A stretch of 64,000 nucleotides of DNA from Microbispora oryzae (GTDB taxonomy: Bacteria; Actinomycetota; Actinomycetes; Streptosporangiales; Streptosporangiaceae), in the NCBI RefSeq assembly GCF_017896165.1, contig NZ_JAFCNB010000020.1, forward strand, positions 1-64,000, given 5' to 3'. The stretch's first letter is position 1; each line of letters begins with the position of its first letter. A program made the position numbers and the translations under genes. This document shows, one piece after another, positions 41,169-49,878 of the stretch. A model generated the notes under the pieces. That model was not told the DNA's origin. It did not search any database and saw nothing but the letters and a program-made list of their open reading frames with translations.

Positions 41169-43970
41169 GTGTCCGACGACGTCACCGCTCAGGGACCCCG
41201 GCCGGCGCCCGCGTCGCTGCACGGCCGGGACGCGGAGCGACACGCGATCGACGAGATGATCCGGCGGCTCGGCGATCGGTTCAGCGACACGCTCCTCCTC
41301 GCCGGCGAGCCGGGCGTCGGCAAGACCCGGCTGCTGCAGACGGCGGCCGCGGCGGCCTCGGCCGCGGGGCTGCGGGTGCTCACCATCTCCGGCGTCGAGT
41401 CCGAGCTTCCGCTCGGCTTCGCCGCGCTGCACCACCTTCTCGCGCCGTTCCTCGACCGGCTCGAACGGATTCCCGGCCCCCAGGGCGACGCCCTCCAGCG
41501 CGCGTTCGGGCTGATGCACGGCCCCCCGCCGGACCAGTTCCTGATCGGTCTCGCCACCCTCAGCCTGCTCGCCGAGATCGCGTCCGATCGGCCACTGCTC
41601 TGCCTCGTCGACGACGCGCACTGGCTGGACCGCGACTCCGCCCAGGCGCTCGCGTTCGTCGGCCGGCGGCTGCACGCGGAGGGGGTCGGGGTGCTCGTCG
41701 CGTCACGTGAATCCGGCGCCGCTCTCTTCGAGGGCCTGCCGGTGCACCCCGTCCGCGGGCTGCGTGGGGCGGCCGCCCGGCGGCTGCTCGCGGAGTGCGT
41801 CGCCGGGCCGCTCGACGACGCGGTGGCCGAGCGGCTGGTGGAGCGGACCGACGGCAACCCGCTCGCGCTCATCACCCTCGCCACCGCCCTCTCTCCTGAG
41901 CAGCTCGCGGGCCATACCGAGCTGCCGGTACGGCTCCCGCTGGGCGCCCACCTGGAGACGTACTTCCTGGGGCAGGTCCGGGCGCTGCCCCCGGCCACCA
42001 GGGAGTTGCTGCTCGTCGCCTCGATCGCGCCCACGCACGACCAGGCGCTGCTCTGGCGGGCCGGGGCGCTGCTGGGCATGTCGCCGGTCGACGCCGACCC
42101 GGCACTCGCCGAGGGCATCCTGCTGCTCGGCGACCTCGCGGGCGGCAGCGTCACCTTCCGGCACCCGCTCATCCGGGCCGCGGTCTACAACGCGTCCACG
42201 CCGGCCGATCGCCGCCGCGCGCACCGCGCGCTGGCGGACTCCAGCGACCCCGTGCGCGACCCCGACACCCGGGCCTGGCACCTCGCCGCCGCCACCGCGG
42301 GCACCGACGAGGGCGTCGCCCGGGACCTGGAAGCCTCCGCCGAGAGGGCCGGAGCGCGCGGCGGCTACACCGCCCAGGCCGCCTTCCTGGCCCGCGCCGC
42401 CGAGCTCAGCCCGGACGCGTCGGCGCGCGGCGGCCGGTTGCTCGCCGCGGCCGGGGCGTTCCTGGTCGCCGGCGACATCGCGGCGGTTCGCCGGCTGCTC
42501 GACCAGGCGCGGCCGATGCTGCACACCCCGGTCGCCCGGGCGATGGGGGAGCGGCTGCGCGCCGCCGTCGCCAACTACGACGACCAGGTGGCGCACGCGC
42601 CCGCGATCCTGATGGACGCCGTCGCCGCGCTCGGCGGCCGGGACGAGCGGCTGACCCGGGTGATGCTCCGGGAGGCGATGGAGACCGCCATGGTCGCGCT
42701 TGAGCACACGGTCGGCACCACGCCGCTCGAGGTGGCCCGTGCCGTGCTCGCCGTACCGGCCGATCCGGCGGGGACGGCGGCCGACCTGCTGGCCCGGGCG
42801 TTCGCCACGCGGGTCACGGCCGGGTACGCGGCCGCGGCGGCGCCGATGCGGGCCGCGGTCGGCGAGCTGTGCACGGCGGAGCGGCTCAGCGAGGAGGGCA
42901 TGCCGCTCGCGCTGCTCGGCGCGCTCGCCGCCGACGAGCTCTGGGACGAGCAGGGCCGCTCCGCGCTGCTGCGCCGGCTGGCGGCGTCCGCCCGCGAGAG
43001 CGGGGCGCTGCACGCGCTCCGGGTGACACTCACCCTGCTCGCCGGCAGCGAGCTGCGCGCGGGCCGGATCGCCGTCGCCGACGGCCACTACGCCGAGAAC
43101 TTCGACCTGTACGCGATGAGCGGGGTGACGCCGCTGGGCGGCCCGCAGTGGCAGATCGAGCAGCTGGTCTGGCAGGGCCGGGAGCAGGAGGCCCGCGCGG
43201 CCGCCGACCAGATCGCCGTCATCGCGGCCCAGAACATCCCGGCCCTGGTCAACCAGGCGGCCCTGGCCATGACGGTGCTGGAGGTGAGCCTCGGTAACTA
43301 CCGTGAGGCACTCGACCGGGCCCGCCCGCTGTTCGACCGCGACCCGCCGGGCCACGGCAACCGGGTGCTCCCGGATCTGATCGAGGCGGCGATACGGGCC
43401 GGCGACCCCGACACGGCACGACAGGCGCTGGCGCGGCTGGAGGAGCGGGCGCGGATCAGCGGCATGCCCTGGGGGCTCGGTCTGCTCGCGCGCGGTCGTG
43501 CGCTGCTCGGCGAGGAGCTCGGCGACGCCGCGGAGCCGCTCTATCGGCAGGCGCTCGAACTGCTCGGGCAGACCCGGATGCGCACCGACCTGGCCCGCAC
43601 CCACCTGCTGTACGGCGAATGGCTCAGACGACAGCGGCGCCGCGGCGAGGCCGGGGCGCAGGTGCGTACCGCGTACGAGATGTTCTCCGCGATGAGCGCC
43701 GGGATCTTCACCGAGCGCGTCCGGGTGGAGCTCGCCGCGGCCGGCGAGCGGGTCGCGCCCCCGGCCGCGCCGGTCGGCCCCGTGCTCACCCCCCAGGAAA
43801 CCAAGATCGCCACCCTCGCCGCCGAGGGCGCGACGAACGCGGAGATCGCCCGGCGGTTGTACGTCAGCACCTCGACCGTCGAGTATCACCTCACCAAGGT
43901 CTTCCGGAAGCTGCGGATCACCTCCCGGCGGCAGTTGCGCGAACTGTTCAAGGACGGCCCCGCCGGCTGA
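41169..43970 (+). CDS. Large ATP-binding LuxR-family regulator (LAL type)
   Basis: A 933-residue LAL regulator. Walker A is LAGEPGVGKTRLL (about 43-55), Walker B LLCLVDDAHWLDRD, then sensor-like LVASRESG. A helical middle follows and a C-terminal LuxR helix-turn-helix (LTPQETKIATLAAEGATNAE, then VSTSTVEYHLTKVFRKL). The start is GTG 41169 behind AAGGGGA; an earlier in-frame ATG at 41142 is less likely. It diverges from the LAL gene at 38322. The hydrolase and SDR genes that follow on the same strand could be among its targets (inference). Confidence 0.93.
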   Translation: MSDDVTAQGPRPAPASLHGRDAERHAIDEMIRRLGDRFSDTLLLAGEPGVGKTRLLQTAAAAASAAGLRVLTISGVESELPLGFAALHHLLAPFLDRLERIPGPQGDALQRAFGLMHGPPPDQFLIGLATLSLLAEIASDRPLLCLVDDAHWLDRDSAQALAFVGRRLHAEGVGVLVASRESGAALFEGLPVHPVRGLRGAAARRLLAECVAGPLDDAVAERLVERTDGNPLALITLATALSPEQLAGHTELPVRLPLGAHLETYFLGQVRALPPATRELLLVASIAPTHDQALLWRAGALLGMSPVDADPALAEGILLLGDLAGGSVTFRHPLIRAAVYNASTPADRRRAHRALADSSDPVRDPDTRAWHLAAATAGTDEGVARDLEASAERAGARGGYTAQAAFLARAAELSPDASARGGRLLAAAGAFLVAGDIAAVRRLLDQARPMLHTPVARAMGERLRAAVANYDDQVAHAPAILMDAVAALGGRDERLTRVMLREAMETAMVALEHTVGTTPLEVARAVLAVPADPAGTAADLLARAFATRVTAGYAAAAAPMRAAVGELCTAERLSEEGMPLALLGALAADELWDEQGRSALLRRLAASARESGALHALRVTLTLLAGSELRAGRIAVADGHYAENFDLYAMSGVTPLGGPQWQIEQLVWQGREQEARAAADQIAVIAAQNIPALVNQAALAMTVLEVSLGNYREALDRARPLFDRDPPGHGNRVLPDLIEAAIRAGDPDTARQALARLEERARISGMPWGLGLLARGRALLGEELGDAAEPLYRQALELLGQTRMRTDLARTHLLYGEWLRRQRRRGEAGAQVRTAYEMFSAMSAGIFTERVRVELAAAGERVAPPAAPVGPVLTPQETKIATLAAEGATNAEIARRLYVSTSTVEYHLTKVFRKLRITSRRQLRELFKDGPAG

Positions 43971-44206
43971 CCCCCGGCTTCCGGACACACTGGGGTGTTT
44001 CCCTGATTCGGCGGCCCGCCCCCGCGCGGTTCCATTGGGACGACCAGGACGACCGGTCCAGGCGACGCAGGGGAGGAAACGGTGCTCGCTCAGGATCCGC
44101 ACACCTACGGCGTCCTGATCCTGGCGATCGTCGCCTCAGCCGAGACGTCCCGGCTCCACGTCGCGGGTCCCCCGCCTTCGGCTTGATCACCTGCTGAGAG
44201 GTCACC

Positions 44207-44998
44207 ATGAGCACTCCTGTCATCTTCATCCACGGACTGTGGCTGCACGCCACCTCCTGGACTCCCTGGATCGACCTGTTCGAGGAGGCCGGCTACGCGC
44301 CGAGCGCGCCCGGCTGGCCCGGAGACGGCGCGACCGTCGAGGAGTCCCGGGCGAATCCCGATTCCATCGCCGGTCACGGCATCGACGACGTCGTCGAGCA
44401 CTACGCGAAGATCATCAATGGTCTGCCGGAACGGCCGATCCTGATCGGCCACTCGTTCGGCGGCATGATCGCCCAGAAGCTGCTCGGGATGGACCTCGCG
44501 GTCGCCGCCGTCGCGATCGACGCCGCGCAGATCAAGGGCGTGCTGCCGGTGCCGCTGACCGCGCTGCGTTCGGCGCTCCCGGTGTTCCGCAACCCCGCCA
44601 ACCGCAACCGGGCCGTGTCACTCACCGAGGATCAGTTCCGGTACGCCTTCGGCAACGCCGTCTCCGAGGAGGAATCCGGCGAGCTGTACCGGCGCTGGAG
44701 CATCCCGGCTCCCGGGAAGCCGCTGTTCGAGGCCGCGACGGCCAACTTCGACCCGCACTCGCCCGCCAAGGTGGCGACCGGGAACGAGGGCCGCGGCCCG
44801 CTGCTGCTGATCACCGGCGGCCGGGACCACACCGTGCCCGAGGCCGTCACCCTGGCCACCCTGAAGCAGTACCGGCACTCCGCCGCGGTCACCGACTTCC
44901 ACGAATTCCCCGACCGGGCGCACTCGCTCACCATCGACAGCGGCTGGCGCGAGGTCGCCGACGTCACGCTGGCCTGGCTCGCCCGCCAGTCGCTCTGA
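44207..44998 (+). CDS. Alpha/beta-fold hydrolase
   Basis: A 263-residue cytoplasmic hydrolase with no signal peptide. Motifs are VIFIHGLWLHATSW (oxyanion HG), nucleophile elbow LIGHSFGGMIA, an acidic position in ITGGRDHTVPE and the catalytic His in FPDRAHSLTI. This fits small-molecule esterases, lactonases or MhpC-like hydrolases. ATG 44207 follows GAGAGGTCACC. A hairpin terminator follows the stop, separating it from the SDR gene. The 236-base region upstream shows no further gene. Confidence 0.92.
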   Translation: MSTPVIFIHGLWLHATSWTPWIDLFEEAGYAPSAPGWPGDGATVEESRANPDSIAGHGIDDVVEHYAKIINGLPERPILIGHSFGGMIAQKLLGMDLAVAAVAIDAAQIKGVLPVPLTALRSALPVFRNPANRNRAVSLTEDQFRYAFGNAVSEEESGELYRRWSIPAPGKPLFEAATANFDPHSPAKVATGNEGRGPLLLITGGRDHTVPEAVTLATLKQYRHSAAVTDFHEFPDRAHSLTIDSGWREVADVTLAWLARQSL

Positions 44999-45041
44999 AC
45001 GAGATTCACCGATCGGACCAGAACGTCCGCTGAGCACGCAT

Positions 45042-45068
45042 GCGGCCCCGCCCCAGAGGCGGGGCCGC
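45042..45068. terminator. Hairpin between hydrolase and SDR genes
   Basis: A perfect 11-bp stem (45042-45052 with 45058-45068) with a CCAGA loop lies 43 bases after the hydrolase stop and only 21 bases before the SDR start. It could be a terminator or a leader structure of the SDR gene. Confidence 0.65.
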
Positions 45069-45088
45069 GTACCGCAGAAAGGCCCGTC

Positions 45089-45877
45089 ATGGATCTGCAC
45101 CTGTCAGGCAAGACCGCCGTGGTCACCGGCGCGAGCAAGGGCATCGGGCTGGCGATCACCCGAGCGCTCGCCGCGGAGGGCGTCAGCGTGACCGCCGGAG
45201 CCCGGCACATCAGCGCCGAGCTGTCCGAGCTGGCGGCGGAGGGCCGTGTCCGCCCGGTCGCGGTGGACCTCGCCACCCTGGACGGCCCGGCCGAACTGGT
45301 CGAGGCCGCCCGGGAGGCCTTCGGCGGCCTGGACATCCTGGTCAACAACGTCGGCGCGGTACACCCGCGTACCGGCGGCTTCGCGTCCGTCACCGACGTG
45401 GACTGGCTCGCCACCCTGACCGTCAACTTCCTGTCCGCGGTGCGCGCCACCCGCGAGGCGCTGCCGCTCATGCTCGGCCGCGGCGCCGGCACGATCGTGT
45501 CCGTCAGCTCGGTCAACGCGTCGCTGCCAGACCCACTGGTGATCGACTACAGCGCCGCGAAGGCGGCCCTGGCCAGTTTCAGCAAGTCCCTGTCGAAGGA
45601 GCTGGGCCCGCACGGGATCCGGGTCAACACCGTCAGCCCCGGGCCGGTCGCCACCGACCTGTGGCTCGGCGCGGACGGCGTCGCCGCCACGCTCGCCCGC
45701 CACAACGGCGGCGAGTCGCACGCGGTGGCGGAGCAGGCGGCCGCCGACTCGGTCACCGGCCGGTTCACCCGCCCGGACGAGGTCGCCGACCTCGTCGTCC
45801 TGCTCGCCAGTGAGCGCGCCGGCAACGTCACCGGCGCGGACTTCGTCATCGACGGCGGCCTGATCGGCACTCTGTGA
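45089..45877 (+). CDS. Short-chain dehydrogenase/reductase (SDR)
   Basis: A 262-residue classical SDR: VVTGASKGIGLAITRALAAE (TGxxxGxG), LDILVNNVGAVH (NNxG), Ser in SVSSVNASLP, YSAAKAAL (YxxxK) and the terminal GADFVIDGGLIGTL. It is a FabG-like NAD(P)H-dependent reductase of unknown substrate. It starts at ATG 45089 and is the second gene after the LAL regulator, on the same strand as the hydrolase. Confidence 0.93.
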   Translation: MDLHLSGKTAVVTGASKGIGLAITRALAAEGVSVTAGARHISAELSELAAEGRVRPVAVDLATLDGPAELVEAAREAFGGLDILVNNVGAVHPRTGGFASVTDVDWLATLTVNFLSAVRATREALPLMLGRGAGTIVSVSSVNASLPDPLVIDYSAAKAALASFSKSLSKELGPHGIRVNTVSPGPVATDLWLGADGVAATLARHNGGESHAVAEQAAADSVTGRFTRPDEVADLVVLLASERAGNVTGADFVIDGGLIGTL

Positions 45878-45924
45878 CCCGGGCACGCGAACGCCTGATC
45901 GACGGGTCGTGACGATCGCTCATG

Positions 45925-46665
45925 TCACCGAGGCCGGTGGCCCTTCTTTTTACGGCCGGTCGGCACGGCCCGGCGGCCGGAGCCGTTCTGTGTGGCTTTC
46001 TGTGCGGGTTTCTGTGCCTGCCGCTGTGCTGGTTTCGCAGCGGGCGAGGCGGGGGTACGGCCCCGCGAGCTGTTCACCGTCCGGCCGCGGACGATGCCGA
46101 TGAAATCTTCCACCAGGTCGGTGGTCGCGTCCGTGGGCCAGGCAAGCGCGACCTGAGACTGCGGCGCGTCCGCCACCGGCCGGTAAGTGAGATCCCTGCG
46201 GTGGTGGAGGCGGGCCAGCGACTGCGGAACCAGGAGAAGCCCGGTGCCGGCCGCCACCAGCTCGACCGCGCCCGCCGTTGTGGCCGGGCGGGTGAACGAG
46301 GGCAGTCCGGGCCGGATCTCCCACTCGATGGTGTCGTCCAGAGGATGGAACACCTCGTCGTCGGCCAGGTCGGTGACGGCAACCTCGTCGGCGGCGGCCA
46401 CCGCGTGGTCCTTGGGCACCACGACCACCGTGGTCTCGACATAGAGAGGAATCACGCTGAGCCCGTCCCGGTCGACCGGCAGCCGGACGAATCCGGCGTC
46501 GGCGCCGCCGTCCCGCAGCAGGGCCACCACCTCGGCGGCGGGAACCGCGACCAGGGCGATCGGCACGCCGGGCATCCTCTCGGTCCAGACGTTGACCCAT
46601 TTCGCGGGGGTCACCCCGGGCACGTACGCCAGCCGGAACACCCTGCCGGTCTCCCCATCAGTCAC
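45925..46665 (-). CDS. LysR substrate-binding-domain protein without DNA-binding domain
   Basis: A 246-residue protein that starts directly with the LysR effector domain (FRLAYVPGVTPAKWVNVWTE, ADAGFVRLPVDRDGL, VVVVPKDHAVAAADEVAVTD). It has no helix-turn-helix. The C-terminal 50 residues are a basic Ala/Lys/Gln/Arg-rich tail (PAQRQAQKPAQKATQ and GRKKKGHRPR), which may bind nucleic acid. The start is probably GTG 46665. In Streptomyces and relatives such proteins are encoded divergently from a DUF5997 gene, exactly as here (46711). The pair's function is unknown. Confidence 0.82.
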   Translation of the reverse strand: MTDGETGRVFRLAYVPGVTPAKWVNVWTERMPGVPIALVAVPAAEVVALLRDGGADAGFVRLPVDRDGLSVIPLYVETTVVVVPKDHAVAAADEVAVTDLADDEVFHPLDDTIEWEIRPGLPSFTRPATTAGAVELVAAGTGLLLVPQSLARLHHRRDLTYRPVADAPQSQVALAWPTDATTDLVEDFIGIVRGRTVNSSRGRTPASPAAKPAQRQAQKPAQKATQNGSGRRAVPTGRKKKGHRPR

Positions 46666-46710
46666 TTCCTCAGGGTACTGACGTCATGGGAACCGACTAC
46701 TCTTGGTGCC

Positions 46711-47082
46711 ATGAGCTCGCCGAAACCGAAGACCATCCAGACGATGAAGCCCGCGACCGCGGCCAAGAAGCTGGGTGTCCTCCTCTCGGCCACTCCCGCC
46801 GAGTTCCAGGCGGGTGTCGTCTCCAGGGACGAGCTGAACGAGTTGCAGTCCAACCCGCCCGCGTGGCTCGCCGACCTGCGCCGTAACGGCCCGCACCCCA
46901 AGCAGGTCGTCGCCGCGAAGCTCCGGGTCTCCACTTCCGGCCTGATCAGAGGCGGGATCACCGGACCGCTCACCACCGCCGAGATCGACGCGCTGAAGGC
47001 CGAGAACCCGCCGTGGCTGGAGCGCGAGCGGACCGTCCAGGCCGAGGCCCGCAAAGAGGCACTCCGCCTCAAGCAGCGCTAG
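46711..47082 (+). CDS. DUF5997 family protein
   Basis: A 123-residue conserved actinobacterial protein: TMKPATAAKKLGVLLSATPA, EFQAGVVSRDELNELQSNPP, LRRNGPHPKQVVAAKLRVS and TTAEIDALKAENPPWL. It is recognised as the DUF5997 type, which travels with a helix-turn-helix-less LysR-domain gene. It is rich in Lys/Arg and probably helical. It starts at ATG 46711; only 45 bases separate it from the divergent partner. The role is unknown, but the conserved pairing suggests a joint regulatory function (inference). Confidence 0.85.
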   Translation: MSSPKPKTIQTMKPATAAKKLGVLLSATPAEFQAGVVSRDELNELQSNPPAWLADLRRNGPHPKQVVAAKLRVSTSGLIRGGITGPLTTAEIDALKAENPPWLERERTVQAEARKEALRLKQR

Positions 47083-47151
47083 GCGACTCGGCGTCGAGGG
47101 AGACGTAGCGCTGCTCCGCCCGCGCGTCCACCGCCGAATGCGGATCAAAGC

Positions 47152-48105
47152 CTAGGCCCGGTTGAACCGGGCGCCCCAGCTGTGGAGCTGTTCGCGCAGT
47201 TCGGGCGGTTCGAGGACGCGAAAATCGGCGTCGAGCGAGCCCAGTCCCATGATCGGCCAGTCCAGGGAGTCGGCGGTCATGCGCACCCGGCAGTGCCCGG
47301 CGTCGACCTCCTCGACTGTGCTCCACCTGCCGATCCGTTCGCGCACGGTCGCGGCCGGGGCGTCGACCAGGACCTCCACCCGATACGGGCGGGGCAGGTT
47401 GTCCAGGCCGTCCCGGACGAACTCGGCGGCGTCGGCGACGGGCAGGTCCCGGGGCCTGAACCGGGAACCGGTGCCGTGTGGCGCGGCGAGCCGGTCGACC
47501 CGGAAGCTGCGCCAGTCGTGCCGGGTGAGGTCGTAGGCGACCAGGTACCAGCGGCGGCCGAGACAGACCAGCCGATGCGGTTCGACGTGCCGGTCGGTGT
47601 GCCGGCCGCCGGCGGCGGTATAGGAGAAACGGAGCTGTTCGCTGTCCCGGCAGGCCAGCGCGACCGCGGTGAGCAGGCCCGGGTCGATGTCCGCCCTCGC
47701 CGAGCCGTCCCAGCCGGCGGACACGGTCATCGCACGCAGCGCCTCCACGCGGCGCCGCAGCCGGGCCGGCATCACCTGCACCACCTTGGCCAGCGCTCGC
47801 ACCGAGGACTCGGCGACGCCCTCCACCGCGCTCTGCGCGGCGGCCTGTAATCCCACGACCAGGGCGACCGCCTCCTCGTCGTCGATCACCAGCGGCGGCA
47901 CTGCCGCGCCCGCGGCGAGCTCGTAGCCCCCGTCCACGCCGCGCCGCGCCTCGACCGGATAGCCCAGCTCGCGCAGGCGGTCGATGTCCCGGCGCAGGGT
48001 GCGGGCCGAAACCCCCAGCCGCTCGGCCAGTTCGGTGCCCGGCCAGTAGCGGTGGGTCTGCAACAGGGACAGCAGCCGCAGCGTCCGGGTGCTGGTGTTC
48101 GCCAT
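47152..48105 (-). CDS. WYL-domain transcriptional regulator (YafY/DeoR type)
   Basis: A 317-residue regulator. The N-terminal HTH_11-type winged helix is LRLLSLLQTHRYWPGTELAE with LGVSARTLRRDIDRLRELGY. The WYL domain (about 140-220) contains RRWYLVAYDLTRHDWRSF, with WYL itself, and a C-terminal extension follows. WYL domains are thought to sense nucleic acids or small ligands. It starts at ATG 48105 and diverges from the DinB gene 96 bases away, so it probably controls that gene. Confidence 0.92.
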   Translation of the reverse strand: MANTSTRTLRLLSLLQTHRYWPGTELAERLGVSARTLRRDIDRLRELGYPVEARRGVDGGYELAAGAAVPPLVIDDEEAVALVVGLQAAAQSAVEGVAESSVRALAKVVQVMPARLRRRVEALRAMTVSAGWDGSARADIDPGLLTAVALACRDSEQLRFSYTAAGGRHTDRHVEPHRLVCLGRRWYLVAYDLTRHDWRSFRVDRLAAPHGTGSRFRPRDLPVADAAEFVRDGLDNLPRPYRVEVLVDAPAATVRERIGRWSTVEEVDAGHCRVRMTADSLDWPIMGLGSLDADFRVLEPPELREQLHSWGARFNRA

Positions 48106-48200
48106 GCGTTGATTCTTCCGTCGATTCAGGTCAGAAAGTGACCGTTATGCGGCCTAGCGTGGGTCCTGACCGACGAACAGGACAACGGAAGGCCGCGCCC

Positions 48201-48770
48201 ATGCCCGAGACCACGACCCTCACCGAGCCGACCACCCGCGACCTCCCCGACGCGCCCGCCGTCCCCGGAGAGCGCGCCGACCTGCTGGCGATGCTGGCCC
48301 ACCAGCGGCACTTCCTGCGCTTCACCACCCGCGACCTCACCGACGAGCAGGCCGGGCGTCGGACGACCGCGAGCGAGCTGTGCCTGGGCGGGTTGATCAA
48401 GCATGTCGCGGCGGTCGAACGGACCTGGGCGGACTTCCTCCTGGACGGCCCGTCGGCTCTGGGTGACTTCACCGCCATGAGCGAGGCCGACCTGGCCCGG
48501 TGGGCCGACGGGTTCCGGCTGCTGCCCGGCGAGACGCTGGCCGGAGTGCTGGCCGGCTACGCCGAGGTCGCCCGCCGGACCGACGAGCTGGTCGCCGCCC
48601 TGCCCGACCTGGACGCCACCCAGCCGCTGCCCAAGGCCCCGTGGTTCGAGCCCGGCGCGCGGTGGTCGGCCCGCAGGGTCCTGATGCACATCATCGCCGA
48701 GACCGCCCAGCACGCCGGCCACGCCGACATCATCCGCGAATCCCTCGACGGCGCTAAAAGCATGGGCTGA
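48201..48770 (+). CDS. DinB-family protein
   Basis: A 189-residue four-helix-bundle protein of the DinB/DUF664 (YfiT-like) superfamily. It shows LLAMLAHQRHFLRFTTRDLT, LGGLIKHVAAVERTWADFLL and HIIAETAQHAGHADIIRESL, with three His that likely bind a metal (one in IKHVAAVE, then ETAQHAGHAD). Family members include thiol-dependent (mycothiol) transferases. ATG 48201 is preferred over the upstream GTG-less frame at 48138. It diverges from a WYL regulator. Confidence 0.9.
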   Translation: MPETTTLTEPTTRDLPDAPAVPGERADLLAMLAHQRHFLRFTTRDLTDEQAGRRTTASELCLGGLIKHVAAVERTWADFLLDGPSALGDFTAMSEADLARWADGFRLLPGETLAGVLAGYAEVARRTDELVAALPDLDATQPLPKAPWFEPGARWSARRVLMHIIAETAQHAGHADIIRESLDGAKSMG

Positions 48771-48859
48771 CACCCCCATCGGACGCGGCCGCCAACCTCG
48801 CGAACCGGTCTCTCATGCGGCAGGCGGCGCATGAGGAGGCGTTCGCCGGTCACTCGCCG

Positions 48860-49222
48860 TCATGTGCTCGGGCCGTTGTCATCGGCCGTGTACACCCAGC
48901 CCCGCAGGCCGGATGCGAGCGGGACAAGGACACGCCGGTAGTCGTCGACCTCGTACTCGTCGGCTGCGGCGAGTTCGTCCTCGCTCAGGCGCAGCGCGGT
49001 GCCCTCGACGACATCATCGGCGTTTCCCGTGGCCTGCAGGATCGGATGATGGGTGGCCCCGCTGACCGCGATGACATGCGGGTCGGTGATCTCCACCATG
49101 GACAGCCGATAGCCGGGCAGCGCGTCCGGAGTGCCGGCCACCTCGCGGCCGAACACCGACAGCTGCACCTCGCGCTGCCGCAGGGTGCCGTAGGAGAACA
49201 GAACGACAGGGTAGTCGGCCAT
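48860..49222 (-). CDS. Gamma-glutamylcyclotransferase (AIG2-like) family protein
   Basis: A 120-residue GGCT-like protein. The substrate loop YGTLR appears near residue 10 (VVLFSYGTLRQREVQ), the core is LPGYRLSMVEI, and the catalytic acid is expected in LAAADEYEVDDYRR. Members release 5-oxoproline from gamma-glutamyl compounds or have unknown activity. ATG 49222 is chosen; a longer frame to 49309 lacks family residues. It is a single gene, convergent with the DinB gene. Confidence 0.88.
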   Translation of the reverse strand: MADYPVVLFSYGTLRQREVQLSVFGREVAGTPDALPGYRLSMVEITDPHVIAVSGATHHPILQATGNADDVVEGTALRLSEDELAAADEYEVDDYRRVLVPLASGLRGWVYTADDNGPST

Positions 49223-49331
49223 ACGGCCATCATCTCGAGGCGACCGGACACGTATCTGCGTGGGACCGCCCGGCACAGGCGAGGCCGGTTCCGGGCACTG
49301 GTCCCACATCCGCCCGTAAGGACCTGCTCCA

Positions 49332-49826
49332 CTAGTTGAAACAGTCCTGCTTCTTGAGCGCGATGCCGTACTCGGTGACCTTGCTGTGCGAAACGGTGAA
49401 GGTGTAGTAGGCCTTCTTGTTGGTGGGGACCGTGATCACGTAGAAGCCGTGGATGTCCTTCTTGATGTGCGGGTACGCCGCCTTCAACTGGTGGGCGGTG
49501 GAGCCGATCTTGATGCCCTCCGGGGTCTTCATGCCTTTCGCGGCGAAGATGGCGGCCAGGCCCACGTTCGGCGAGATGTAGATGCCCACCGAGTTCTTGG
49601 GGGTCGGGAACTTCTTCAGGTCCCAGCCGGAGCAACCGCCGCCGCCCGGCATCTTCTTGACGACGTCCCCCGTCGCCTTGGCCTGCTTGACGGTCATGCC
49701 GAGCTTGACGGCGCCGTAACCGTAGGGACCCAGTGTCGGCTTCGTCTGGGCCGCCGCCGCCGCGGTGGCGCCGGAGACCAGCAGCGAGCCGGCGAGGAGC
49801 GAGGTCCCGATCATCTTCTTCATCAT
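49332..49826 (-). CDS. Secreted protein of unknown function
   Basis: A 164-residue exported protein. A signal peptide (MIGTSLLAGSLLVSGATAAA, cleaved near AAAAQ) is followed by YGYGAVKLGMTVKQAKATGD, a motif seen in many small actinomycete secreted proteins. One Cys pair is possible (GGGGCSGWDL and the C-terminal QDCFN). No enzyme motif is visible. It starts at ATG 49826, or the second Met, with AGGAGAACC further upstream. Confidence 0.8.
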   Translation of the reverse strand: MMKKMIGTSLLAGSLLVSGATAAAAAQTKPTLGPYGYGAVKLGMTVKQAKATGDVVKKMPGGGGCSGWDLKKFPTPKNSVGIYISPNVGLAAIFAAKGMKTPEGIKIGSTAHQLKAAYPHIKKDIHGFYVITVPTNKKAYYTFTVSHSKVTEYGIALKKQDCFN

Positions 49827-49878
49827 GACTGCTTTGACTCCGAATCGCCGGGAAAGGTTCTCCTGAGGAGATCAGCTG

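Noticed and set aside
41703-44102. 799-residue minus-strand ORF
   Set aside because: Antisense shadow of the LuxR gene at 41169-43970, without ribosome binding site or recognisable motifs.
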